In this document: piece after piece, positions 16,238 through 24,453 of the stretch | Layout of the letters: every line of letters begins with the position of its first letter | Numbering within the stretch: the stretch's first letter is position 1 | Notes under the pieces: generated by a model | Databases searched by the model: none | Seen by the model: only the letters and a program-made list of their open reading frames with translations | Told to the model about the DNA's origin: nothing | Source of the DNA: Pseudarthrobacter albicanus | Lineage (GTDB): Bacteria > Actinomycetota > Actinomycetes > Actinomycetales > Micrococcaceae | NCBI RefSeq assembly: GCF_018224015.1 | Contig: NZ_JAGPOT010000037.1 | Coordinates: 1-37,613, forward strand | Reading direction: 5' to 3' | DNA length: 37,613 bases | Position numbers and translations under genes: made by a program

Positions 16238-16723
16238 TTAGGGAGTCTCCGCCCAGACCGCCTTGCGCAGAATGGACCGCAGTGAGGCCACTTCCTGCGT
16301 GGTGAGCATGCCCAGGTGCCGGGCCTCTGCGGCTTTGGCTGCCTTCTGTGCCGCGGCGTGGACCTTTCGGCCCTCTGCGGTGGCCGCCACCAGTTTCTGC
16401 CGCCGGTCCGAGACTCCCGCTTTCCGTTCCACCAGGCCGCGCTGCTCCAGTTCGTCGATGAGGGCGACAATCTGGCTGGGATCGAGGCTGAGGAAATCGG
16501 CCAGTTCCCGCTGGGTGGGCCCGAGGTCACCGCAGGCCAGCGCCAGGACGGAATAGGACCGCTCCTTCAGCCCGAACTCCGCCAGGGCGGCGTTGTTGAG
16601 CACGCTCCCGGCCGCGTGCAGCTTGGCCAGCAGGAAGCCCACATCGTTGCTGATGCTTGATTCCGCCAGTCGCGGGGACGGCTCGGCGGAGTTTCCGACG
16701 GCGTCAGTTGCCTGGAGTGTCAT
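16238..16723 (-). CDS. phdR: MarR-family repressor, probable PhdR
   Basis: A 161-residue winged-helix regulator. The core LGPTQRELADFLSLDPSQIVALIDELEQRGLVERKAGVSDRRQ covers recognition helix and wing, ending in the family DxR motif (DRR). It is divergent from the phdB-A operon, as the MarR gene phdR is next to phdB in Corynebacterium glutamicum, where it represses the cluster until a phenylpropanoid-CoA appears. ATG 16723 has AAAGG five bases upstream. A perfect palindrome TTGAATTATTCAA lies 33 bases upstream of its start and a matching one overlaps the phdB promoter, supporting control of itself and the operon. Confidence 0.8.
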   Translation of the reverse strand: MTLQATDAVGNSAEPSPRLAESSISNDVGFLLAKLHAAGSVLNNAALAEFGLKERSYSVLALACGDLGPTQRELADFLSLDPSQIVALIDELEQRGLVERKAGVSDRRQKLVAATAEGRKVHAAAQKAAKAAEARHLGMLTTQEVASLRSILRKAVWAETP

Positions 16724-16755
16724 GATGCCTTTCGGGCAGGGATCGGTCTAGGTCG

Positions 16756-16768
16756 TTGAATTATTCAA
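16756..16768. promoter_or_regulatory. MarR-type operator 1 (TTGAATTATTCAA)
   Basis: A perfect 13-bp palindrome (6-1-6). On the minus strand it overlaps AATAAT, a five-of-six match to a -10 box for phdR, though no convincing -35 was found. It shares TTGA-N5-TCAA with the site at 16861-16873. Confidence 0.6.
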
Positions 16769-16860
16769 TGATCCCACCGTTGCCGTGTTCCCGGAAGTTC
16801 TGTGCCTGGGTGACGACGGCGCGTTCACCGCCGCCGTATTTTGGATGCAGAAATAAATGA

Positions 16861-16889
16861 TTGACATTTTCAAGGATTCGGGTTCTGAT
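16861..16889 (+). promoter_or_regulatory. phdB operon promoter with overlapping operator 2
   Basis: TTGACA (16861-16866) is a perfect -35, followed after 17 bases by TCTGAT (16884-16889, four of six). TTGACATTTTCAA (16861-16873) overlays the -35 and has the same TTGA-N5-TCAA form as operator 1, so repressor and polymerase would compete. Confidence 0.6.
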
Positions 16890-16968
16890 TGAACCAGACA
16901 ACGGAGACGGGCGTCACATGCCGGCTCCCAAGGAGATCCGCCGCAAGGCGCAGTGCAAAGGAGCAGCC

Positions 16969-17904
16969 ATGAGCCTGTCAGGCAAAGTAGCAATCGTCAC
17001 CGGAAGCGGCCGGGGCCTGGGCCTGGCCTACGCCCGGGAGCTCGCCCGCCAGGGCGCCGCCGTGGTGATCAACGACGTCGACGCCGACGTGGCGGCCGAA
17101 GCGGTCGGGACCATCGAGGCCGACGGCGGCCGCGCCGTCGCCGTCGTGGCGCCGGTGGGCAGCACCGAATCCGCCAGGCAGCTCGTGCAGAAAGCCGTGG
17201 AGGCCTTCGGCCGGCTGGACATCCTGGTCACCAACGCCGGCATCCTGCGGGACAAGTCCCTGCTGAAGATGACGGACGAGGACTTCGACCTCGTGATCAA
17301 CGTCCACCTGAAGGGCACCTTCACCTGCGCCCGCGAGGCGTTCGCCTACTTCAAGGAAAACGGCATCGCCGGCCGCATCATCACCATCGGCTCGCCCACC
17401 GGGCAGCGCGGCAACTTCGGCCAGACCAATTACGCCGCGGCGAAGGCCGGGATTGTCGGCATGGTGCGCACCTGGGCGCTGGAAATGAAGAAGGCCGGCG
17501 TCACCGCCAACGCCGTGATCCCGGTGGCCGCCACGGCCATGACCAAGACCATCCCGTACTTCCAGAAGGCCGTCGAAGCGGACGAGCGCGGCGAGGCCAT
17601 GCCGGCCTTCTTCCGCCACGAGCTCGGCTTCGGCACGGCCGACGACGTCGCCGGGCTCATTGCCTTCCTCGCCTCCGACGAGGCGGCCGGCATCACGGGC
17701 CAGGCCATCGGCGCCGGCGGGGACCGCCTGCAGCTCTGGACCCACCCCGAGGCCGCGGCCACCGAATACCGCGAGGGCGGCTGGGGCTACGCCGACCTGG
17801 TGGAGAACTTCGGGAAGCTCTTCGGCGACAAGCTGCAGAGCGTCGGCGAGGAATTCCTCCCGCTCCCCGAAGACCTCAAGCCCGAACCGGCAGAGGTCCG
17901 CTGA
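16969..17904 (+). CDS. phdB: SDR-family 3-hydroxyacyl-CoA dehydrogenase, PhdB-like
   Basis: A 311-residue short-chain dehydrogenase. Nucleotide motif TGSGRGLG (11-18), NAG (89-91), catalytic Ser142 and YAAAK with Tyr155 and Lys159 are all present. The C-terminal 50-60 residues extend past the usual 250-residue SDR core. In the phenylpropanoid route it would oxidise the 3-hydroxy-3-arylpropionyl-CoA to the 3-keto thioester with NAD+. I chose ATG 16969 because AAAGGAG lies five bases upstream and the Rossmann fold starts at once. It is the first gene of the rightward operon; its stop nearly touches the next start (TGA-G-ATG), so the two are coupled. The assignment as PhdB rests on the full gene set. 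Confidence 0.8.
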   Translation: MSLSGKVAIVTGSGRGLGLAYARELARQGAAVVINDVDADVAAEAVGTIEADGGRAVAVVAPVGSTESARQLVQKAVEAFGRLDILVTNAGILRDKSLLKMTDEDFDLVINVHLKGTFTCAREAFAYFKENGIAGRIITIGSPTGQRGNFGQTNYAAAKAGIVGMVRTWALEMKKAGVTANAVIPVAATAMTKTIPYFQKAVEADERGEAMPAFFRHELGFGTADDVAGLIAFLASDEAAGITGQAIGAGGDRLQLWTHPEAAATEYREGGWGYADLVENFGKLFGDKLQSVGEEFLPLPEDLKPEPAEVR

Positions 17905-17905
17905 G

Positions 17906-18799
17906 ATGGCTGCCCAGCGCTACGAACTCAACATCGACGTCGCAAAGATCGACGCGATCGACATGCACGTCCACCTCGAAGTGGACGGCCACGGCCACCA
18001 ATCCCTGCCGCCAGCCCTCACCGAGGCATCGGCGAAGTACTTCAAGGCCGAGGACCGCACCCCGTCGCTGGACTCCATTGCCGAGACCTACCGCGGACTG
18101 AACATGGCCGCCGTCGTGTTTACCGTGGACGCCCGCACCCAGCTCAAGCACGAGCCGAACAGCATTGAGGACCTCATCGCCGGGGCCGCCCGGAACAACG
18201 ACGTCCTGATCCCGTTCGGCAGCGTCGACCCCCGGACCGGCGCCGGGGCCATCCAGGGCGCCAAGCACCAGGCCATTGACCTGGGCGCCCGCGGCTTCAA
18301 GTTCCACCCGTCCCTGCAGGGCTTCGATCCCTCCGACGAACAGTTCTACCCGCTCTGGGAGACGCTGCAGGACCTCGGGCTGCCGGCCATCTTCCACACC
18401 GGCCAGAACGGCATGGGCGCCGGGCTCCCCGGCGGCTACGGCATCAAGCTCGGCTACTCCAACCCGCTCCTGCTCGACGCCGTCGCGGCGGACTTCCCCG
18501 CGCTGCAGATCATCATGGCCCACCCCTCGGTGCCGTGGCAGGACGAGGCCAACTCGATCGCCACGCACAAGTCCAACGTGTTCATCGACCTCTCCGGCTG
18601 GTCCCCGAAGTACTTCCCGGAGTCCCTCGTGAAGATGTCCAACTCGGTGCTGCAGGACAAGGTCCTCTTCGGCACCGACTTCCCGCTCATCACCCCGCAG
18701 AAGTGGCTCGGCGCCTTCGCGGACCTGCCGCTCAAGGACGAGGTCCGGCCCAAGATCCTCAAGCACAACGCCGTCCGCCTGCTCGGGCTCGGAGTCTGA
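17906..18799 (+). CDS. phdC: Amidohydrolase-2 family metal-dependent hydrolase, PhdC-like
   Basis: A 297-residue TIM-barrel enzyme of the amidohydrolase_2 family (ACMSD/gamma-resorcylate decarboxylase relatives). Metal ligands are visible: His21 and His23 in DMHVHLE, His in IFHTGQ, His in MAHPSVPW and Asp in FGTDFPL. In the C. glutamicum phd cluster the equivalent is proposed to cleave the 3-keto-3-arylpropionyl-CoA in place of a thiolase; no thiolase gene occurs in this cluster either, which fits. The start ATG 17906 is one base after the phdB stop, and its stop TGA (18797-18799) abuts the ATG of phdD, so the three are tightly coupled. Confidence 0.8.
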   Translation: MAAQRYELNIDVAKIDAIDMHVHLEVDGHGHQSLPPALTEASAKYFKAEDRTPSLDSIAETYRGLNMAAVVFTVDARTQLKHEPNSIEDLIAGAARNNDVLIPFGSVDPRTGAGAIQGAKHQAIDLGARGFKFHPSLQGFDPSDEQFYPLWETLQDLGLPAIFHTGQNGMGAGLPGGYGIKLGYSNPLLLDAVAADFPALQIIMAHPSVPWQDEANSIATHKSNVFIDLSGWSPKYFPESLVKMSNSVLQDKVLFGTDFPLITPQKWLGAFADLPLKDEVRPKILKHNAVRLLGLGV

Positions 18800-18800
18800 G

Positions 18801-20039
18801 ATGAGCACCGAAACCACACTGGCCGCAGGCCAGAAGACGGCAGGCCAGGAGCGGCTCTACGGCGTCTGCGACTATTACGACGCCGAGTCGCTGCTCACCG
18901 CGGACGAGCGGCGCGTGCTCGGCAGGCTGCGGGCCTTCCTCGATGAGAAGGCCCGGCCGCTGCTGGCCGAGTACTGGGAACGCGGCGAATTCCCGGAGCA
19001 GCTCGCCCGGCCGCTGATCGACCTGGACCTGATGGAACCGGCGGAACTGACTGGCGCCCCGGGTGCAGAACGCAATCCGGCCCGCGGCATCTACCAGGGC
19101 TTCCGGATCTTCGAACTCGCCCGCACCGACGCCTCCCTGGCCACCTTTTACACCGCCCAGGCCGGGCTGTTCCGCACGGCCATCCGGGTGGGCGCCTCGG
19201 CGCAGCAGCAGGCGCAGTGGATGCCCAAGGTCATCGACTTCTCGCTCAAGGGCGTCTTTTCCCTGACCGAACCGGACTCCGGCTCGGACATCGCCGGCGG
19301 GCTCTCGACTACCGCGCGCCGCGAGGGGGACTCGTGGGTCCTGGACGGTGCCAAGCGGTGGATCGGCGGTGCCTCCACCGCCGATGTGCTGGCCGTGTTT
19401 GCCCGCGACGTGGCGGACGGCCAGGTCAAGGCGTTCCTGGTCGAGCGCGAGGCGGCAGGCGTGACGCTGGAGAAGATCCACGGTAAAACGGCGCTGCGGA
19501 TGATGCAGAACGCGCACATCACCCTCGACGGCGTGCGCGTTCCGGAGTCCATGCGGCTGCACAACGTGAACTCCTTCCGGGACGTGGCGGCGATGCTGAA
19601 GGCCATGCGCTCGGATGTCGCGTGGATCGCGACCGGCATCCAGGCCGGCGCGTTCGAGGCGGCCCTGCGCTACGTCACGGAACGCCAGCAGTTCGGCCGC
19701 CCGCTCGGGTCCTTCCAGCTGGTCCAGGAAAAGCTCGCCCGGATGCTCGGCAACGTCACCGCGTCCCTGTCCCTCGTGGTCCGGCTGACCGAGCAGCAGG
19801 CCAGGGGCATCTACCGGGACCAGGACTCGGCCCTGGCCAAGATGCAGACGTCCCTGCTCATGCGCGAAACCGTGGCCCTCGCCCGCGAAGTGGTCGGCGG
19901 CAACGGCATCACGCTCGCCACCGACGTCGCCCGCTTCCACGCCGACGCCGAAGCCGTCTACTCCTACGAAGGCACCCACGAAATCAACGCCCTGATCATC
20001 GGCCGGGCCCTCACCGGCGAAAGCGCCTTCACCCGCTGA
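18801..20039 (+). CDS. phdD: Acyl-CoA dehydrogenase, PhdD-like (glutaryl-CoA dehydrogenase branch)
   Basis: A 412-residue flavoprotein with the three acyl-CoA dehydrogenase regions. FAD/substrate motifs include LTEPDSGSD (155-163), the RDVADGQVKAFLVE beta domain, RQQFGRPLGSFQLVQEKLA and VVGGNGI. The catalytic base is Glu390 in YEGTHEINALIIGRALTG, as in glutaryl-CoA dehydrogenases. In the pathway it would introduce the alpha-beta double bond into saturated arylpropionyl-CoA (for example 3-(4-hydroxyphenyl)propionyl-CoA), so that both propionates and cinnamates can enter. GGAG of the phdC end serves as its ribosome site. A small hairpin (about 20077-20092) lies in the 90-base gap to phdE. Confidence 0.85.
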   Translation: MSTETTLAAGQKTAGQERLYGVCDYYDAESLLTADERRVLGRLRAFLDEKARPLLAEYWERGEFPEQLARPLIDLDLMEPAELTGAPGAERNPARGIYQGFRIFELARTDASLATFYTAQAGLFRTAIRVGASAQQQAQWMPKVIDFSLKGVFSLTEPDSGSDIAGGLSTTARREGDSWVLDGAKRWIGGASTADVLAVFARDVADGQVKAFLVEREAAGVTLEKIHGKTALRMMQNAHITLDGVRVPESMRLHNVNSFRDVAAMLKAMRSDVAWIATGIQAGAFEAALRYVTERQQFGRPLGSFQLVQEKLARMLGNVTASLSLVVRLTEQQARGIYRDQDSALAKMQTSLLMRETVALAREVVGGNGITLATDVARFHADAEAVYSYEGTHEINALIIGRALTGESAFTR

Positions 20040-20129
20040 CCCCACCACCACCCAACTGAAACAGCACCGCCCCACTCCGACGCCGCCGTCGGACAGTTCC
20101 CTACCCCAGCCATCCCTCAGGAGGACACC

Positions 20130-20585
20130 ATGCCCAACCTCGTCGTCGACTTCGACAAACTGCTCACCCTCGCCGGCACCGACCTCGGCACCACCGAATA
20201 CCGCGAAATCACCCAGGAACAGATCAACAAGTTCGCCGATGCCACGGGCGACGACCAGTGGATCCACGTTGACCCCGAACGCGCCAAGGACGGCCCGTTC
20301 GGCGCCCCGATCGCCCACGGCTTCCTCACGCTCTCGCTCATCATCCCGTTCTGGGGCGAGCTGTTCGACGTCGACGGCGTCACCACCAAGGTGAACTACG
20401 GGCTCGACAAGGTCCGCTTCACCTCCCCGGTCAAGGTCGGTTCGCGGATCCGCATGCAGTCCACCATCGCAGAGGTCACCGAGGTCAAGGGCGGCGCCCA
20501 GATCAAGGTGGCCAACGTCATCGAAATCGAAGGCCAGGAACGCCCCGCCGTCGTGGCCGAGTTCCTCGCCCGCTTCTACAAGTAA
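20130..20585 (+). CDS. phdE: MaoC-family enoyl-CoA hydratase, PhdE-like
   Basis: A 151-residue single hot-dog (R-hydratase) protein. The hydratase-2 motif runs ATGDDQWIHVD (38-48, with Asp41 and/or Asp42 and His46 as catalytic pair) and FGAPIAHGFLTLSL (57-70). It would add water to arylacryloyl-CoA (coumaroyl- or cinnamoyl-CoA), giving the 3-hydroxy thioester for PhdB. A perfect AGGAGG lies six bases before ATG 20130, so expression is probably strong despite the 90-base gap after phdD. Length is normal for a one-domain MaoC protein. Confidence 0.85.
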   Translation: MPNLVVDFDKLLTLAGTDLGTTEYREITQEQINKFADATGDDQWIHVDPERAKDGPFGAPIAHGFLTLSLIIPFWGELFDVDGVTTKVNYGLDKVRFTSPVKVGSRIRMQSTIAEVTEVKGGAQIKVANVIEIEGQERPAVVAEFLARFYK

Positions 20586-20628
20586 AAGCGCCTCTTCAAG
20601 GACCCTCCCTCTGTTCAAAGGAACAACC

Positions 20629-22008
20629 ATGTCCGGACTCACCCAGCTTCAAGCCCTTGGCACCGCCGAGCGGCGCAAGGAAGCACGCACCGTCATCGCT
20701 TCCAGCTACCTGGGCAGCACCATCGAATTCTATGACTTCCTGCTTTACGCCACCGCGTCAGCCGTAGTCTTCCCCAAGGTCTTCTTCTCCGGCATGGACG
20801 ACTGGGTGGGGGTGGTGGCCGCCTACGGCACGTTCGCCGCCGGCTACGTGGCCCGCCCGCTCGGCGGGATCATCTTCGGCCACTTCGGTGACAAGCTGGG
20901 CCGCAAGGGCATGCTGATCATCTCCATGCTGGTCATGGGCCTGGCGTCCACCCTGATCGGCCTGGTACCGGGAGCCTCGGCCATTGGCCCCTGGGGCGCG
21001 GTGCTGCTGGTGATCCTCCGGGTCTTCCAGGGCATCGCCGTGGGCGGAGAGTGGGGCGGAGCCGCCCTGATGGCGCTCGAGCACTCGGAATCGGGGAAAC
21101 GCGGCTTTGCGGCCTCGTTCGTCAATGCCGGCGCCCCCACCGGCGCCGTCCTGGGCACGCTCATCATGGGCACCTTCTCCGCCCTGCCGAACGACCAGTT
21201 CCTCGCCTGGGGCTGGCGCGTGCCGTTCCTGCTCTCCTTCGTGCTGCTGGGCGTGGGCATGTTCGTCCGGCTGAAGGTTTCCGAAAGCCCCATCTTCAAG
21301 GCCGCCCTGGAACAGGAAAAGGCAGAGCAGGAAAAGGCCGAGCAGGAGAAGGCGGCGCTCGAAAACAAAGCGGACGCCACAACAAAGCCGGTGATGCCCC
21401 TCCTGCAGGTGCTGCGTCGGCCCAAGACCCTCATCTTCACCATGCTCGCCGGGGCCGCGGGTTTCGGGCTTCAGGTGGTCCTGGCCACGTTCGCCGTAAC
21501 TTACACCGTCTCCAAGGGCGCCGACCGGCAGGGCGTACTGTATGCCTTTGCCGCGGCCTCCCTGGTCTCCATCGTGTTCGTGCTCCTGGGCGGCAAGCTG
21601 TCCGACAAGGTGGGCCGGCGGCCGGTGATGATCGGCGGACTGGTGCTCTTCGTCATCTACCTCGTGCCGATGTTCGCGCTGCTCTCCTCCAACAACATCG
21701 TGCTGATCTTCGTGGCCTTCGCCATCGGCCTGATGATCCACTCCACCCTCTTCGGGCCGTTGGCGGCGTTCGTGTCCGAGCAGTTCGGCACCACGTCCCG
21801 CTACACCGGCGCATCCCTGGGCTACCAGCTGGCAACCCTGCTGGGCGCCGGATTCACCCCTGGCATCGTGGCACAGATCTTCAAGGACTCCGGCCAGCAG
21901 ACGTCGTCCGTGGTCTGGTTCCTGGCAATCATGTCGGCCGTGTCCATCGTGTTCATCCTCCTGACCCGGGAACCGAAGGACAACGACCTCCAGACGGTCC
22001 AGGCCTGA
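20629..22008 (+). CDS. phdT: MFS transporter (MHS type), PhdT-like phenylpropanoid uptake
   Basis: A 459-residue, 12-segment proton symporter. IEFYDFLLYATA (32-43) at helix 1 and GHFGDKLGRK (84-93) mark the MHS branch. By position in the phd cluster it would import cinnamate-type acids, an inference from the C. glutamicum PhdT. The central cytoplasmic loop carries three exact EQEKA repeats (residues 228-242, bases 21310-21354), an unusual charged expansion. AAAGGA lies upstream of ATG 20629. The 44-base gap after phdE and the shared orientation place it in the operon. Confidence 0.85.
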   Translation: MSGLTQLQALGTAERRKEARTVIASSYLGSTIEFYDFLLYATASAVVFPKVFFSGMDDWVGVVAAYGTFAAGYVARPLGGIIFGHFGDKLGRKGMLIISMLVMGLASTLIGLVPGASAIGPWGAVLLVILRVFQGIAVGGEWGGAALMALEHSESGKRGFAASFVNAGAPTGAVLGTLIMGTFSALPNDQFLAWGWRVPFLLSFVLLGVGMFVRLKVSESPIFKAALEQEKAEQEKAEQEKAALENKADATTKPVMPLLQVLRRPKTLIFTMLAGAAGFGLQVVLATFAVTYTVSKGADRQGVLYAFAAASLVSIVFVLLGGKLSDKVGRRPVMIGGLVLFVIYLVPMFALLSSNNIVLIFVAFAIGLMIHSTLFGPLAAFVSEQFGTTSRYTGASLGYQLATLLGAGFTPGIVAQIFKDSGQQTSSVVWFLAIMSAVSIVFILLTREPKDNDLQTVQA

Positions 22009-22021
22009 CCCTGGCAGGGTC

Positions 22022-22053
22022 CAGGCCCGGAACCGGCCTCCGGTCCGGGCCTG
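22022..22053 (+). terminator. Intra-operon GC hairpin between phdT and phdA
   Basis: CAGGCCCGGA pairs with TCCGGGCCTG and the stem continues inward through CCGG/CCGG with one bulged A and a CCT loop. There is no T-run, so it may be an attenuating or mRNA-stabilising structure rather than a full stop. It lies 14 bases after the phdT stop and 44 bases before the phdA start. Confidence 0.5.
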
Positions 22054-22096
22054 AACCCGGCACTCCGTACTAACCTCTTTGTAGAAAGGACTCGCC

Positions 22097-23689
22097 GTGG
22101 AGAATTTTGGCATCGGCTCGTGGCTGCAACGTCGCCGCCCCAAGTCGGGCAGCAAGACTGCGCTGATCAGCGGGAACCACGAACTCAGTTATGAACAGTT
22201 CGCTGACCGGAGCGTCCGGCTGGCCAATGCACTGCGGGACCGCGGGGTGGCCAAGGGGGACAGGGTGGCGTATCTGGGGGAGAACCACCCCTCGTTCCTG
22301 GAGACCCTGTTCGCCTGCGCCAGCCTCGGTGCCATCTTCGTCCCGCTCAACACCCGGCTCGCACCTCCGGAACTGCAGTTCCAGCTTCAGGACAGCGGGG
22401 CCGTGGCCGTGGTCCACGCGCGGAGCCTGCGCGAACTGGCTGCCCGCGGATCGGCCGGCACGGCGGTGGCGAGGCTCGTCGCCGTCGACGATTCCCTCGA
22501 CGTTTCCGCTGACGGCGGCGGCGCGGCCGGCGGCGGCGAGCTGGCTGCCGGCGGGGCGGACGGAGCGGCGGTGGAGGACTTCGAGCAGGTGCTGGCCTCC
22601 GGCGCGGACCAGCCCCTCGATGAACCGGTGACCCTGGACGACGGCGCTATGATCCTCTACACCTCGGGCACCACCGGGCGCCCCAAGGGCGCCCTGCTCA
22701 CCCACGGGAACATCACCTGGAACTGCATCAACGTGATCGTGGACTTCGACTTTTCCGCCGCGGATGTGGCGCTGATGATTTCGCCGATGTTCCACGTGGC
22801 GTCGCTGGACATGGGGGTGCTGCCGACGCTCCTCAAGGGCGGCACCGTGGTTCTCGAGCCCAAGTTCAATGCCCGGCGGACGCTGGAACTCATCGAAAAG
22901 CACCGGGCCACCACCATCAGCGGCGTGCCCACCACCTACCAGATGCTGTGCGAGGACCCGGCCTGGGAGACCACGGAGCTGGGCTCGCTGAACAAGCTGA
23001 CGTGCGGCGGCTCCGCGGTGCCCATGCGGGTCCTGGAAGCCTATGAAGCGCGCGGCCTGCGGTTCTCCAACGGCTACGGAATGACCGAAACAGCACCGGG
23101 GGCCACCACGCTTCCGGCCGCCCGGTCCCGTGAGAAGGCGGGATCGTCAGGGCTTCCGCAGTTCTTCACGGATGTCCGGATCGCCGGCTTCGACGAACGC
23201 CCGGCGGCGCAGGGAACCGTGGGCGAGATCCAGATCAAGGGTCCCAACGTGATTCATGAATACTGGAACAGGCCCGAGGCCACGGCCGAATCCTATGCAC
23301 CCGGCGGCTGGTTCAAGTCAGGCGATATGGGCTACAAGGACGGGGACGGGTTTGTCTTCGTCTCCGACCGGCTCAAGGACATGATCATCTCCGGCGGCGA
23401 AAACATCTATCCGGCCGAAATCGAGCAGGCCATCGCCGAACTCGAGGCGGTGGGAAGCGTCGCCGTGATCGGTGTTCCCGATGAGAAGTGGGGCGAGGTC
23501 CCGCGGGCGGTGGTGCTGCTGCGCGAGGGGGCGCAGCTCACCGAGGATCAGCTCAGGACTCACCTGGATGGCCGGCTGGCGCGCTACAAGATCCCCAAGT
23601 CCGTGGTGTTCGTCGATGAGATGCCCCGGACCGCCAGCGGCAAGATCAGGAAGGCCGATCTCCGGAAGCTGAGTTCCAGCCAGCAGTGA
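22097..23689 (+). CDS. phdA: Acyl-CoA synthetase (AMP-forming), PhdA-like phenylpropanoid-CoA ligase
   Basis: A 530-residue adenylate-forming enzyme. The P-loop-like motif YTSGTTGRPKG (188-198), GYGMTETAPG, GWFKSGDMGY and DRLKDMIISGGENIYPAEIE lead to the C-terminal catalytic Lys516 in ASGKIRK. It would activate p-coumarate, ferulate, cinnamate or the dihydro acids with ATP and CoA, the first step of the phd route. The start is GTG 22097 with AAAGGA seven bases upstream. An Ala/Gly-rich insert (about 137-156) interrupts the N-terminal domain. It is last in the operon, and the LysE gene converges on it. Substrate is inferred from cluster content. Confidence 0.85.
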   Translation: MENFGIGSWLQRRRPKSGSKTALISGNHELSYEQFADRSVRLANALRDRGVAKGDRVAYLGENHPSFLETLFACASLGAIFVPLNTRLAPPELQFQLQDSGAVAVVHARSLRELAARGSAGTAVARLVAVDDSLDVSADGGGAAGGGELAAGGADGAAVEDFEQVLASGADQPLDEPVTLDDGAMILYTSGTTGRPKGALLTHGNITWNCINVIVDFDFSAADVALMISPMFHVASLDMGVLPTLLKGGTVVLEPKFNARRTLELIEKHRATTISGVPTTYQMLCEDPAWETTELGSLNKLTCGGSAVPMRVLEAYEARGLRFSNGYGMTETAPGATTLPAARSREKAGSSGLPQFFTDVRIAGFDERPAAQGTVGEIQIKGPNVIHEYWNRPEATAESYAPGGWFKSGDMGYKDGDGFVFVSDRLKDMIISGGENIYPAEIEQAIAELEAVGSVAVIGVPDEKWGEVPRAVVLLREGAQLTEDQLRTHLDGRLARYKIPKSVVFVDEMPRTASGKIRKADLRKLSSSQQ

Positions 23690-23743
23690 CGCCGGGACGG
23701 ACGGCGCCCGCCGGGCAGGACCGCTCCGGCGCTCGCCTGCTGG

Positions 23744-24367
23744 TCAGTGGATCAGTGCCAGCAGGGCGCCCATCGTCACGAACAGCACCCCGAACATCCG
23801 GTTGAGGATCTTCTGTCCACGGGCATCGTGGGTGAAGCGCTGGAAGGACCTGGCCGCGGCGGCGAAGAAGAACCACATCACCAGGATGTCGATCCCGATC
23901 ACCGTCGCGGCCAGGACCAGGTATTGCGGCAGCAGCGGCTGCTCCGGGCGGATGAACTGCGGCATGAAGGCCAGGAAGAACACGACCGCCTTGGGGTTCA
24001 GCAGGTTCACCCACACGCCGCGGCGGAACATCGAGAGGGCCGCTTCATTCCGCAGTGCTGCGGCCTTCTCCTGGTCCAGGTCCGGTTTGTGCAGGAACTG
24101 CTTGATACCCAGAAGGACCAGGTATGCGGCGCCGGCGTAGCGGATGACGCTGAAGGCCACCGGCGAGCTGGCCACGAGCACCCCGACGCCGAGGGCCACG
24201 ACCAGGATGTGCACTACCAGTGCCGCCTGCTGGCCCAGGATGCCCCACAGGGAGCGGCGGAACCCCGAGTTCAGGGAATTGCTCATGGTGTTGATTGCGC
24301 CCGCGCCGGGCGTGAAGCTGATCAGGACGCCGGCGCCGGCGAGGGCCAGCCATAGGGAAGGTTGCAC
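23744..24367 (-). CDS. LysE/RhtB-family amino acid exporter
   Basis: A 207-residue membrane protein with about six hydrophobic segments. ISFTPGAGAINTMSNSLNSGFRRSLWGILGQQAAL at the N-terminus and GVWVNLLNPKAVVFFLAFMPQFI in the middle are signature parts of the LysE/RhtB family, which exports amino acids or homoserine lactones. The reading frame opens with GTG 24367. It is transcribed toward phdA and has no evident operon partner. The substrate cannot be told from sequence. Confidence 0.88.
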   Translation of the reverse strand: MQPSLWLALAGAGVLISFTPGAGAINTMSNSLNSGFRRSLWGILGQQAALVVHILVVALGVGVLVASSPVAFSVIRYAGAAYLVLLGIKQFLHKPDLDQEKAAALRNEAALSMFRRGVWVNLLNPKAVVFFLAFMPQFIRPEQPLLPQYLVLAATVIGIDILVMWFFFAAAARSFQRFTHDARGQKILNRMFGVLFVTMGALLALIH

Positions 24368-24453
24368 CCAGCCAGTTTAAGGCCGCGGGGTATCCCACTT
24401 TTCCTCTGGCGCTGCCCGCCCGGCCAGCATGCAGATCGTCCATGCGAGGTCAC

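Noticed and set aside
18759..20642. 627-codon minus-strand frame opposite phdD and phdE
   Set aside because: Antisense shadow of two recognisable enzymes; no domain and unusual composition.
20758..22155. Long minus-strand frame opposite the PhdT transporter
   Set aside because: Shadow frame rich in His, Gln and Glu, as expected when a membrane-protein gene is read backwards.
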